The notes below the pieces were generated by a model. That model worked only from the letters and a program-made list of their open reading frames with translations. It had not been told where the DNA came from and did not search any database. The position numbers and the translations under genes are program-made. This document shows positions 10,338 through 21,400 of a DNA stretch of 30,300 bases, piece by piece. The stretch is from Spirogloea muscicola (taxonomy: Eukaryota > Streptophyta > Zygnematophyceae > Spirogloeales > Spirogloeaceae): the NCBI GenBank assembly GCA_009602725.1, contig WELB01000314.1, positions 83,538-113,837 of the forward strand. Reading direction: 5' to 3'. Within the stretch, counting starts at the first letter, position 1, and the number at the start of each line of letters is the position of its first letter.

Positions 10338-11350
10338 GCTGCTACTGTTGCAGTCTGACTGTCGTGCTCGCCACGCGCCCATGGCCATCACCAATCATGG
10401 AGCATGGCTGAAGGGGAGGTCCACACCACGAGCTTGCTAGGAACATCGTTTTGTACCCTTATCAGCGCATCCCCTGGCTTCATAGTCCACCTAAGAGGCG
10501 AGGCAGTGAATGGTGATCACGGCCCCCCGCGGGTGGCTAGTGTCCCACTCAACTGGCTTTTCGAAGGGGTACCTGCCTAGATTATCTGACCAGTGGGACG
10601 GGAAGACTGATGATATGCCTGCCCGCTGCCCTTGTACAGCAGTTCTCCTGGAGGTCATGTCACAGGCTGCGTCGTTGGTGCCGTCGCACACCCTATCAAG
10701 CTGTCTTCCGCTGGGCAGTGAGGCCAGCGCTAGAAGAGCATCCTTTGTACTTGGCCATTTTGGCCTTCGTTTGTTTCAATCACACAAGCGTTCTCCTTGG
10801 CTAGCCGAGCTCCAGGGCAGCTGCAACAGCTCTGCCCTGGAAATTATATTGCAATCACTCTGGGAGATGTTATGGTAGAATTAGTGGATGTAGGGGTGCA
10901 TGGGCTTGTTGTCGAGCCGAAGCTGCATGCTGTGGAGCAAATGTAAGTGCTCAAAGGAAGGACATAGAGAGCCGGAACAACTGGCAGACATTGGACTGGG
11001 AGAGTGTGCTGCAGGATTATGCAGAATGATACGAGCATGTCGATGAGGATGAGGCGTCCTTGAGAAGCCAGCACATCAGGGAAGAGCGGGGGGAGAGAGT
11101 GTGTCGTGAGTTGACAAGCGCCTGACAAGAGGCTCTGTCGAAAAGCCTTGCCGGGGCTGGCCTCTTGCAGGCCCTCTCTCGTTTCTTCTCACAGCCAGTG
11201 GCCCTTGCGTCGGAAGAGCCTCTCTCTCAGTCACGGCATCGGCGTTGGGGGGTTAGGAGACGGCGCCTGCAACGAGAGAAAGGAGAGGGAGGCCAAACCA
11301 AGCCAGCACTCGGCGTCGGTGATGCGAGCTGTGCACAGCCGCCTGGGGAC
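10338..11350. other. DUOX 3' flank and intergenic region
   Basis: No coding segment with recognisable conservation is seen on either strand; the open frames here are short. A TGTAA at about 10941, some 600 bases after the DUOX stop, could be a chlorophyte-type polyadenylation signal, but a five-base match is weak evidence. The promoter of the gene at 11351 must lie in the right-hand part of this stretch; I see no clear core element. Confidence 0.5.
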
Positions 11351-13192
11351 ATGGGCAGCCGAGGCCCGGGGCCCGCCATGGCGGCGGCGCTGGTGGCGCT
11401 GCTGTGCCTGGCGCCCGCCGCGCGGGCCTACAGCGTCGGCGACTTCGTGCCCATGCAGCGCCGCGGGCAGTACCACAGCGTCGGGCCCGCGCCCCCGGCC
11501 CCGCTCCCCTCTCCTTCGCCGCGCAGGGCTTGGTTGGCCTCACCCTCACCCTCCCCCCCCCCCGGCGGCTGCTGCGCGCCTCGCAGATGCGCATGCACTG
11601 GCACGACGCCCTCGGCCGCCACTGCCCCCACTTCGCCGTCGACCGCGAGGTCGCCGCCCCGCTCTACTGCCCCCCCACCTCCTCGCCTGCATCACGGCCG
11701 AGGCACGCGGAGCCGGCGAGACGCTGAGCGGGCGCGACCTCCTCTCTCCTGGCTGCACGGCAGGTCGTGCTCCCCGTGCCCAGGCCCGTGGGGTACAGCC
11801 CAGGCGAGCCGTACAAGCTGTGAGCGACCAGCCGCAGGCGCCCAAGCACCGCGCGTTCTGTGCATGAGCATCTCACGTCCCCACGAACTGGCTCTTGGGC
11901 ATGCTGGCCTTCGGACTACCCCCCGGGGCCAAGGCATCCCACCGCCGTGTCTGCCGGTCTGCCACAGAGGCACGCCTGGCCACGGCCGCTGACAAGCCTC
12001 TCACAGCACACACTCGCCGGTCGCGGGGCAGTTCCTTGCAGTTTGGCAAGGAGCGCTTCGTGACTCCTTGGCTCTTCGTTCTCGGGCGCAAGGGGCCGGA
12101 CATACCTGTCGTTGACGTCACCCTGGTCAGTTGGACCCTTTCCAGACGCAAGCTGCAGGTCGCTCCCCCCCAGACTGGGTTGGCCGCGTGTGGGCTCCTC
12201 CTCCTGAACACCTCACCATCAAGCTGTCCGTTGCCTCAGACATGAGGCTAGGTGGGGCCACCGTGTCCTTTTCTCTGCAGGCTCATTTCGCCGGGGAGCT
12301 CCGCGGCGCGAAGGCCCAGGTTGCGCCCATGCCGAGCAAATGTGTGTCCCAGCCTCCGCTGCTTCTCTGACGCTTATCCTGGACTAGTTGGACAGTCCTT
12401 GGTCTTCCAAGGCAGCCCGCTGCTTTGCATGAAGCAGTCAGCCCTCCCCCGTGACTTGCTTGGCGTGGACTTGACCCGGAGGATATTCAGCTATTGCGTC
12501 GGCCTTGCGCAGTGCACGTTGTGGCCCTCGCTGGATGACTGAGCTGAAAGTCAGTCCGCTGTAGAGTGGTCTCCTTCTGCGTGTCAAGGTTGAGGTGACG
12601 GGTCTGCCTGCTCTGCTCAACAACAGCCCGCTGGCATTTGTTGGTCGACTGCAGATCTCCATCTGCACCCTGACATCGCACAGCACTACCACAACGACTC
12701 ATCATGGCCCAAACACATTCTTCTGCGCTACACCTGGTTCTGCTTCAGGCCTACCCAGAAACTGGCTTGCAACTACATGACCTTAGCCAGATGGGGTGCA
12801 CATGACATCTCTCTGACGCACCTTGACGCACTCATTGCCTTGGTCGCTTGAAGGAAGGAGCAGGCAGAGATGGACAGCAAGGCCGGACTCTATGTCCTCT
12901 TCGGCAGTGGTACAGCTTCCAGCTCTTGGCCCTTGAGCCGTGTACTTGCCTCTGTATTTGTCAATCGCCCCTTGTGACTTGCCATGCGCGACTGCCATAG
13001 CTGACTGTCTACTACTCCCTGCACACCATTGGCCATCTTGCAGCTTTTGCTATGACCACCACACTGGCTCTGTATATACTGCAGTCATCCAAGGAGAAGA
13101 TTGCTCGGTCCGTCCTCATCTCCTTCCTCCTGCTGTTACTTCCTCAGTGGCGCTTGACACAAGCTTTGAGTCAAGCTCTATTTTTGCGTTGA
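11351..13192 (+). CDS. Conserved small type I membrane protein of plant/algal type, function unknown (8 exons)
   Basis: Exons at 11351-11479, 11587-11649, 11764-11819, 12032-12125, 12281-12341, 12655-12736, 12854-12909 and 13044-13192 join in phase to 690 bases, 229 residues. The ATG at 11351 opens a signal peptide (MAAALVALLCLAPAARA, cleavage before YSVGD). The lumenal part carries strongly patterned segments: VGDFVPMQRRGQYHS, HWHDALGRHCPHFAVDRE, PRPVGYSPGEPYKL, FGKERFVTPWLFVLGR, WPKHILLRYTW. One TM lies near the end (AFAMTTTLALYILQSS) with a short cytosolic tail. I recall an uncharacterised single-TM family in land plants with the same order of motifs, but no established name or role, so none is assigned. 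The last exon's 3' end is the least certain part; the tail after ARSVL could be spliced differently. The gene follows DUOX on the same strand with about 1 kb between. Confidence 0.85.
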
Positions 13193-14253
13193 GCTCGCCT
13201 GTGCCTCTTGTTGGCACTGTCACGCTTTCCTAGGGCACCTCGCTAAGCACCTTGGTCCTCCTTTTCCCCTGGCAAGCAGCTTCATGAACGAACATGTGGT
13301 ATCAACCCCAGTACCGGGCACCGAGATAGCAAAGGTGGAGTAGATCACTGAGGAGCAGAGCCGAATGGCGGTGCATTGTTTGTTGCCACTAGGCCACAAG
13401 GCTCCTCCTGGCAGTGGCTGCAGGAGGGTCAGCCCGCACGAATTTGAGTGTCAGACGCGAGAGGGCGCCTGTGAGCATTGGAGGGGAGCAGCCACAAGGG
13501 CAGGCAGCAACCCAGCCCCTTGGTTTGCCAGCAGTCCCGCCAACCAGCCACCGGCTGTGCCAAGGCCCCCACATACTCACAAGGGCATCTGGCCAGTGTC
13601 GCTTCGTACTGCTCACAAGCGAGCATACCTTCTTAGAGGTTGCCTCGTCTTGCCCAAGATTGTGATTGCCATCTCATACGTCAAAGAGGTCTAGCTTCTA
13701 AGGAGTCAGGACCTTGAGCTGTGGAAGACTTTTTTCAGGAGTTGATGAAAGCAGCAACCGGGGAAGTTGCCGTAAGCAGCAACCGTAGAGGTACTATGTG
13801 GGGAAGGGATTGGGATGCGGTGAAATGTTGGCTCGGCAGGCGTGTCTCACAGCTTGGTCAGCCAGCAGAGCTGTACGCCCAGCAAGTCGAATTGTCTTCT
13901 CGGCAGCACAACTGTTTGTGCTCCGCCGGCCTTTCTCACTGGTGCATGCCCCACAGCATCAATTTCCGCTCACCACTTCTTGGCGACGAGATCCTAGGTC
14001 AGCAATGCATTGTCTGGCAACTTCTTGATGCACGTCTGCTCGCCAGGGTCCACCACCCAAAGCATGCAGGTGTACTACGTCCCAGGGCTGGTGCTTGATG
14101 TCACAACTTCCAATAGCTGAACCTTCAACTCTGCTCTTGCATCTGCCCTCAAATTGCTCCGCAACTCAGCTGCGCAGCCTACTGTCTCCAAAAGGTCAAA
14201 CGGCACTGAGCACATACAAAGACTGCTGAAGAAGAGCAGGGGACAGTCGTGAC
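13193..14253. other. Non-coding stretch between convergent genes
   Basis: I see no supported gene. Short open frames on both strands (for example 13721-14098 on +) lack recognisable motifs. The region should contain the 3' ends of the membrane-protein gene and of the leftward ORF at 14254, if that ORF is real. A short duplication (AGCAGCAACCG) occurs twice near 13750-13785 and looks trivial. Confidence 0.4.
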
Positions 14254-15228
14254 TTATGACACCAACTGCCAGAGGAGCTGCTGTCGATATGACCAACGAG
14301 CAGCCGCAGCGACGGCTGCCACAACAGCCACAAGGCGCAGTGCGAAGGGCAGGGAGGGCGGCTGCCTGCTGTGGCTGCTCACGTCCGCCGGTGAAAGCTG
14401 CACCTGCCCTTCGCCAGTCGACACTCCGCGACCGGCAGTGTACACTGCTAGAGCTGCAAAGGCCAGGAGCGCCGCTGCTCTCAATGGCAGGGGCGATACT
14501 GCTGCCAGGGTCGCCGCCACGGGCGTCGCCGCCGAGAGAGGCGAGGCTCTCTGCAGCAGCAGGCTGGCTGCTGCTGGCAGCAGGAGTGCGAGGAGCACGC
14601 GTGAAGGGCCGAGCACGCCCAGCAGGCCCAGCAGGACAGCAAGGCCGGCCCACTCGGCTCTGGCCGTGAGGGAATGCAGGTCGTCTCCGCGGCACAGTGC
14701 ACCGCCTGCGCTGAGGACCAGGGAGGCGGAGGCCACGGACAGCGCCGTGGGGCCCGGGGCCACGGCCTCGGTGACCGCGGCCGCGGCCACGAGCAGGCGG
14801 CGGAAGGCCCAGGCCAGCGCGGTGCGCAGGGCCACCAGCGCGGGCTGCTTGGCGGCCAGCAGCCAGNTCACCTGCTGCTGAACTGACCCGCTCAGTAACC
14901 ACGAATCAGCACGTAGAGGTCGCGAACTGATGCCCGCATAACGGACGGAAATCAAGCCCTTCTGCCACCAGCTATAGCTTACCAGCTTTCTTATGCAAAG
15001 CATGTGCCTGAGCTCGCTGCAGAAATCGCTGACACACGACGTCGCAAAGCGGTTATGCTGCCGACAGCATGCCCATCTTGGCTGGAAGCATATCTTTGCA
15101 TATCCCAAACCGGCGACCTTCTCAAGTAGGAAATCTTGACGAGGACCTATGCACTCAAGAAAGAAGTAAGCTCTTCCAAAGGGTGCGAGGGCTGTGGAAT
15201 CCAGCCTAAAAAACGAGACGAGGGCCAC
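14254..15228 (-). CDS. Hypothetical hydrophobic protein (doubtful start)
   Basis: This is an open frame of 324 codons. The C-terminal 210 or so residues (from about 14890 leftward) are markedly hydrophobic, with several Leu/Ala-rich stretches long enough to span membranes (for example WAGLAVLLGLLGVLGP and LLALLLPAAASLLL), broken by short charged links. The N-terminal third, before about 14890, looks unlike protein and may be a 5' UTR or intron; an acceptor-like CAGCAG lies just before the hydrophobic part. An unresolved base (N) at 14867 falls in the frame. I recognise no family. GC-rich sequence gives many chance frames, so this could be spurious; the run of TM-like segments is the only positive sign. 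It would be transcribed divergently from ECM29. Confidence 0.35.
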   Translation of the reverse strand: MALVSFFRLDSTALAPFGRAYFFLECIGPRQDFLLEKVAGLGYAKICFQPRWACCRQHNRFATSCVSDFCSELRHMLCIRKLVSYSWWQKGLISVRYAGISSRPLRADSWLLSGSVQQQVXWLLAAKQPALVALRTALAWAFRRLLVAAAAVTEAVAPGPTALSVASASLVLSAGGALCRGDDLHSLTARAEWAGLAVLLGLLGVLGPSRVLLALLLPAAASLLLQRASPLSAATPVAATLAAVSPLPLRAAALLAFAALAVYTAGRGVSTGEGQVQLSPADVSSHSRQPPSLPFALRLVAVVAAVAAAARWSYRQQLLWQLVS

Positions 15229-15350
15229 GAGTCTATCGCGGCCGGTAGGAGGTGATCACGGCGGCGGGGTAGTCAGGGTAGTTGCTGCAGCCCGGGGGGG
15301 CGCAAAGCAGAGGGAGCTGCCCGCGGCGGCCACGTGGCACGCCGGGGGCG

Positions 15351-15424
<74 letters not shown>

Positions 15425-15444
15425 CCCCGCGCCAGCTGCTCGCC
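15229..15444. promoter_or_regulatory. Likely ECM29 5' region, possibly a bidirectional promoter
   Basis: This interval lies between the start of the leftward hydrophobic ORF and the ECM29 ATG at 15445. It is GC-rich except for the T tract at 15356-15424. No TATA-like box is evident. Promoter function is inferred only from position. Confidence 0.3.
15356..15424 (+). repeat. 69-base uninterrupted T homopolymer
   Basis: Sixty-nine consecutive T residues end 20 bases before the ECM29 start codon, in a surrounding that is about 70% GC. Open frames crossing it encode long poly-Phe or, on the other strand, poly-Lys; these are artefacts of the repeat. It could be a true tract (a retroposed poly(A) inserted in reverse, or an unstable microsatellite) or an assembly or sequencing fault. 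Confidence 0.97.
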
Positions 15445-18400
15445 ATGGCCGCCCCCGCCGGCGCCGCCGACGAGGCCGCCGCCGAGGTGGCGGCGCTGGA
15501 CCGCCTGCTCACGCGCCTGGCCTTCACGGACGACTCCCGGCTGGGGCGCGTGCTCGCCAAGCTCCTGCCCGCCGCGCTGCTGCGCCTCGCCTCGCCCTCC
15601 CCCGCGTCGCGCGCCAAGGTGCTGGAGATGCTGTCCCACATCAACGGCCGCGTCCGCCACGACGGCGCCATCCAGCTCCCCCTCCACCACCTCCTCGACA
15701 TCGCCCGCGACCCCCTCGCCGCGCCCATGGTCGCCACCTTCGCCGCCGTCTACCTGGACCTGGCCTTCCAGCGCAGCAGCCCCGCGGAGCGGCGCGGCGT
15801 GCTGGGCGCCCTGCTGGACGGCGTCGCGCGGCGAGCCCCTGCGGACCGGGCCGTGCACCTGCGCCTCGCCGCCAAGGTGAGCCTGCGGTGGGCAGAGGCA
15901 CCGCGCCGGGTGCGCCGGCTCTGCACAGCTGGCCGTGACCTCGCCGAGCTGAGCTGCGCGGGCGGCCCGCCGTGCGGGCCCCGCCAGGCGCTCGACATGT
16001 ACGGGACGGCGAAGCCCCTGGCCAAGGAGGAGCTGCAGGACGCCCTCGCCTTCATGGCGCAGCCCGACGACCGCTCCCTCGCCCTCGAGTTCTGCCTCCA
16101 CAGCCTCATCTACGCCCCACCCGGCGCGGCCGAGCGTGGGTGAGCCCCTCGCCGCGTCCTTTACCCCTTTTCCCCGCCGCCTTCCCAGGCAGGTGCGAAA
16201 AGGGCAACTGCGGTACGGGCGCGCCTCGGGAGGTCCTGTTGGTGCTGAGCTGCAGGCAACTCCGCCATCGCAGCACCTCGCAGGCTCCTCCGGGGCTGTC
16301 CCAGGAGCAGGCCCAGGGAGTGGCCGGCACCAATGAGCTGGCCGGGGACGCCCTGGTCACGCGAAAGGTGCCTCCGTGCCCCAGCTGCGGCGGTCACGCC
16401 TGCACGCCGGCGCGCCCGGCAGCAGAGCGAGCTGCGCGGGCACCTGGACGTGACAGTTCCACTCGTGCACACCGCGCAGCTGGGCCTGCTCAACTTCCTC
16501 TCCGCCGCCGACTACACACCTGCAGACGTCTACCCCCACTTTCTCGTGGCCTCGGCTGATGGGTGAGCACCAGCAGCGTGCCCGTGCCCAACCGCCGCGG
16601 CTTCATAGGCTGCGGGCGCGCAGCTCCACCGGAAGCTCGTGGCAAGTGTCGGCCTTCAGCTGCTGAGCCGGTCGGACCAACTGCAACAGGGACGAGCGAG
16701 TGTCAAAGAGGGGCGAGGAGCTGATGAAGCAGCTGGGAGGATCCGCCGATCTCGAGGATGCGGGGCTGGTGTCCCGCCTGTTCCGCCTCTACTTGGGTGA
16801 GCAGCGCCGCCTCCTCCGTGGCTGCAGTGGCTTGCGGTGCCCTACAAGCCCCGTGGTGTCAAGCTGCGCGCCCTGAGATGGCGTACACCGAACATGGCGT
16901 GCACCAGGCACGTCAAGTAGCGGGCCTGCAGGCACCACTGTCCGCAAAGCAAGCTTTGCAGTGAGGGCTCGGCTGCTGGCTTGCTTCACGCACTCGGTGA
17001 CGGCTGCCAACAGGTTCCCCGATGTGCTCAGCCTCATCGACGACTCGGTCTCGGGTTGGTGCTGCGCCCACCTTGCTCACTGCACTGCAATTCACCACCG
17101 CATGCCGTCCATGTTGACAGCTGCCTCCGCTTGCCCTCGTGAAGTCTGTTCACCTGTCACGCTCGCTGGCTTGCCAGGTCCCCACACTGGTCCCCGTCTG
17201 AAGCGGGTGGGGATGGAGTTTGCCATCTGGGTCTTCAAGCACGTTAGCTTTCCCCCCGACTTTGCTCTGAGCATTCTGCCGTGTCCATGGTCGAGGCACT
17301 CTCCGTGGCCACTGCGTGAGCAATGCCTGACCTGGCATCGGGGGCGTGCCAGGCTTCCGACGACCACATGGAAAGCATGGGTGCTGAAATCTACAGGAGC
17401 CTGGTTGAGCTCCTCGACGCCACGGAGCCCGACGACACCTCCACTCCAGGCAACTCACCGCTTCCCTGAGTCCCCAAGCCACCGCCGCATCGGCCTGAAG
17501 GCAAGAGGTGACCCGGTGCGGTGGTGGGCCGTGCTCGCAGATGCCGTGTCGCAGCAGCTCCGCATCTTTGCGTTCCAGGGGCTTGGGCAGCTGGCCGGGA
17601 GGGCCCCGCACGTGTTCAGGTACGTGCCATCTCGTACCGCAGCACCTTGTGCTTGTGCGGCAGGCATCTGGCTCTGGTGGCTGTGAAGGTCAGAGTGCGG
17701 TCAGGGCAGTGAAGAAGTGATGGCCAGCTTTCCAGGTGCTCACAGGCGTGACGGGTTTTGTTCGTGACAGGGAGAACGAGATAATAGTCGAGCGGTTCCT
17801 TGCTGCACTGGCAGTGGAAAAGGGTTCGACACGCAGCGCGCTGCAGGAAGCAAGCGCAAGTCTGGCGTCTGCATACAAGGTGATTGTGTGCCATGTGGCA
17901 TTCAACTCTCGCTGAGAGGCACTCGAGTGTGCCAGGCTCACACCAGGCTCGCGGTGCTCTCGCTGGGCATGACACGTCCTTGACACACCCAGCTCCACTT
18001 GCTGGGGCGGTTGCAGGGCTGCTCACAGGGTGTCTCAAATCGCATTGAGCGGCTCCTACTCAAGTTTGTCGACACGGTGCGCTGCCCCCCCCGCTTTTCC
18101 CTCCTCCGGCCCAACCCCTACCCCTTCCTCAAGAAAACTTTCCCGTGCCCAACTACGGCATGCTCCACGAGGCACTCTAATAGCGTCCCAATATGGAGCC
18201 ACACTCGATGAGGGCTGTGCTTCGAGCTTGAGCATCATGTCCCATCATGTGCCTCTGGGTCTGGACAGGGCGACGATGCAGCTCGCTTTGCAGCCGTGCA
18301 GTGGGCTTCTCAGCTCTTCCACCCTACACATGCCCTCGGCCGCTACATCTGCATCAGAGGAGCTGGCGATAGCAGGCCAGATATACGGTATGCCGTTTGG

Positions 18401-21400
18401 CTTTGGCGACCAAAAGTTGGCGAGCTAGCCTGGCCAGGTCCTCCGGATGGCGTGGCTGACAACTTGGCTTCACCTGGCACGCTGGCAGAGAGATGGCAGA
18501 GCGTGCGCTTCAGGTGGAAGCTGATGCTGGTGTGCTCGTTGAGGGCAAAGCGGCCAGGAAGCTTCCCCAGCTGCGCTTCATGATGGACTGCATATTTGAG
18601 CAGCAACCAGGGCTGAAGGATCCTGTCGCCTCCCACGACAGCGTGCTGCTATTCCCTGTGCCTATCTACCTCATCCTCTTACGTTTCACTCGAAAGTGCT
18701 TTGAAGCGGAGCAAGGAGTCAAGAAGTACGTCAGAGAGGGTGGCATGGACGTGGAGACCCGGCAGATGTATCGGCAGCTTCTGGAGCATGCGTTTGCCAC
18801 CAGTGGCACTGCCGAGCTGCAGATAGAAGCTGCAGAGGGCATCTTGGCTTTAGCCTCCTTGGACCCACAGGCGAGTATCCCCTCAACTGCATGCATCTCA
18901 GAGGTTTCCGCTCAGACTCATGCACCAGTGCACGACCACGCACTGAGGAGGGGCATCACAGTCGTCAGGCGCGCTGGCTGGCATGCTGCAGAGATTGGCC
19001 TTGGCGTACCGCGACCGCTTGTGGTGGCTGAGCCAGCACGTTGCTTCCATCAGCAGCAACGTGCGCGTGATCATGGCAAAGATCATGGGCATTGTCACCT
19101 CCGCTCTCAGCTCGCAAGAAGCCCAGGGGCTCCTGCAAGAGCTCCACGCTACCCTCTCCCCTCCTCTAGATTCCGTCAGGTCCTTGGGGGGGCCTGTTCG
19201 TCACGAGAAGCTCCATGGCAGCGTGTGCGCCACAGGCTATGTACTGGCGCAGGCAGCAACCGGCACCCCGGAGGTAGGTCTCTGATAAGCAAGGCTGGCC
19301 GATCATGGGTGAGTCAGAGAGCAATGCTGACATTCGTCAGAGTCCGATTCACTTGCAGGTGCCACGGGAGCGGCAGGCACGCATTGTGGCAGTGCTGTGC
19401 AGCCTCTTGGCGGATGCAGATCCCCAAATCGCTGGTGCAGCGGCTGAAAGTCTTGGACACATTGGTCTGCGCGGCCCTCTCCCTGTGCTGCCGGGAGGCC
19501 TTGGGCCAGTCACTTCGAGTTGTCGAGTGGACGGCGATCAGGCAGCAGATGAAGCGGAGGTGGGCGGGTCGTCCTTGAGCTCTCTTGTCGAGCGAATGGA
19601 AGCATTGCTCCAAAGTGCTGATGCCAAGGCTGTGCAGAAGTCTGTCATTGCTCTTGGCCACTTGGGCTTTGGCTCCCCGTGGCCCAAGCTCTTGGATGCT
19701 GCCGCGAGGGCTGCCTTCTCGCTCGCCAGCTCCAAGGTTATTCAATGCCCCTGTGCGCGCATTTTGTCGGAGTTGCTGTGAGCACGTGTGAAATACTGCT
19801 TAAGTGAAGTGAAGGGCGTGCACGTGTTGTGGGGTTGACAGTCACAGCTGATACACAGAGGTGCCGCGGGAGGGCAGGCAGAGGACGTGCTTTTCGCAGC
19901 AGGGGAGTCATTGGCGTACACCTGGGGCAACCTGCCGATCAGTGCAGACGTGATACTACGGACCAGCTTCACGTCCCTGACAACGTCCTTCAAGCCCAAA
20001 CCCAATGGGGACCCTGGGGAAGCATCTACCATGGACACCGACGGTGAGGATGAGGAGCGCGGGGTGAGAGCCAAGATCACAGAGAAGCTCTTCAAGGAGC
20101 TTCTCATCAGTGAGCGCAGCGAGGAGCGGTGTGCTGGCTCTGTGTGGCTCGTGTCCCTCCTCACGTACTGTGGCCGCCAGCAGCAGCTCCAACGCATCCT
20201 TCCCGAGGCCCAGGTTGCTCCCGGGCGAGCTTCATTGGCTTGAGTCACTAGCCTTTGAGCAACAGTGAAGCAGGGAGGATGGGCTTGTTGGCATGTGAGC
20301 GCACCGGGGCACTGCCGTAACCTATCACGTGAAAGTGCAGGAGTCGCTTCTACAGCTGCTGGGAGACAGCGATGCCCTCACGCAAGACATGGCTTCGCGC
20401 GGCATGAGCCTCGTGCACGAGCTCGGGGATGATGCCACTCGCAAGCAGCTGGTGGCTGCTCTTGTCGACACCCTGTCTGGAGCGAATCGGAAGAAGCGGG
20501 CTGTCAAGGTCCAGTGCAGCTCCTTGGGCTCTTCTTGCTTCCCGTCCAGATATCGCGCGCTTACCTGTCCAGTAAGAGGACGTGTGCGTAAGCATCTGCT
20601 CCGCCGCGCGCTGCCATGCAGTTGACAGAGGACACGGAAGTATTCCAGGAGGGTGCTTTGGGAGAGGCACCAGGCGGCGGGAAGTTGACCACATACAAGG
20701 AACTGTGCACGCTGGCTACTGAGATGGGCCAGCCCGACCTTATATACCGCTTCATGGACCTTGAGAATTATCAGGTGTGCGTCTGCATGTTGAGCACTTG
20801 TCCGCAGCACTCGGCATGCTGCTTGAGGAGCGTCGCCCACGGAGCATGTGACGAGTAAGGCCGTTGCTGCATCACCGGGGTACAGTTTACTGACTCGCTT
20901 TCTTTCCCCCGCAGTCATCCCTGAACTCAAGCAGAGGCGCTGCATTCGGGTTTGCCAAGATTGCCAAGCAGGCTGGAGCAGCACTGGAGCCCCACTTGGC
21001 AACACTCTTGCCCAAGCTGCTGCGCTACCAGTATGATCCAAATCGAGGCATCCAGGATGCGATGACCCACATCTGGCGTGCCCTGGTTGTGGACCCCAAG
21101 GCCACTGTAGACAAGCACCTGGATGCAATCCTGGAGGATCTGTTGGCCAGTGCTGGATCCCGTCTGTGGCGTTCCCGCGAGGCGTCATGCCTTGCCCTGT
21201 CTGACCTGCTTGCCTCACGGCGCTTTGATGAGGTGAGAGTGATCTGCGTTATAGCAAGGGATTGTCAGCTTAGCTACTTGCTTGAGAGTGGCAACTTATG
21301 GTGGCCTGTCGGCATATGGAGCAGGTGGGCAAATTCTTGGAGAGAACGTGGCTAATGGCAATCCGCGCGATGGACGACATCAAGGAAAGCGTCAGACTTG

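Noticed and set aside
10338-10878. Short open frames after the DUOX stop
   Set aside because: No motif or spliced continuation; treated as 3' UTR and intergenic.
11148-11992. Two overlapping frames of 239 and 275 codons around the membrane-protein gene
   Set aside because: They read through introns. The spliced eight-exon model keeps conserved motifs and phase; these frames lose both after the first exon.
15194-16143. Open frames containing poly-Phe (+) or poly-Lys (-) runs
   Set aside because: They arise from reading through the T69 tract; ECM29 starts at the ATG at 15445, after it.
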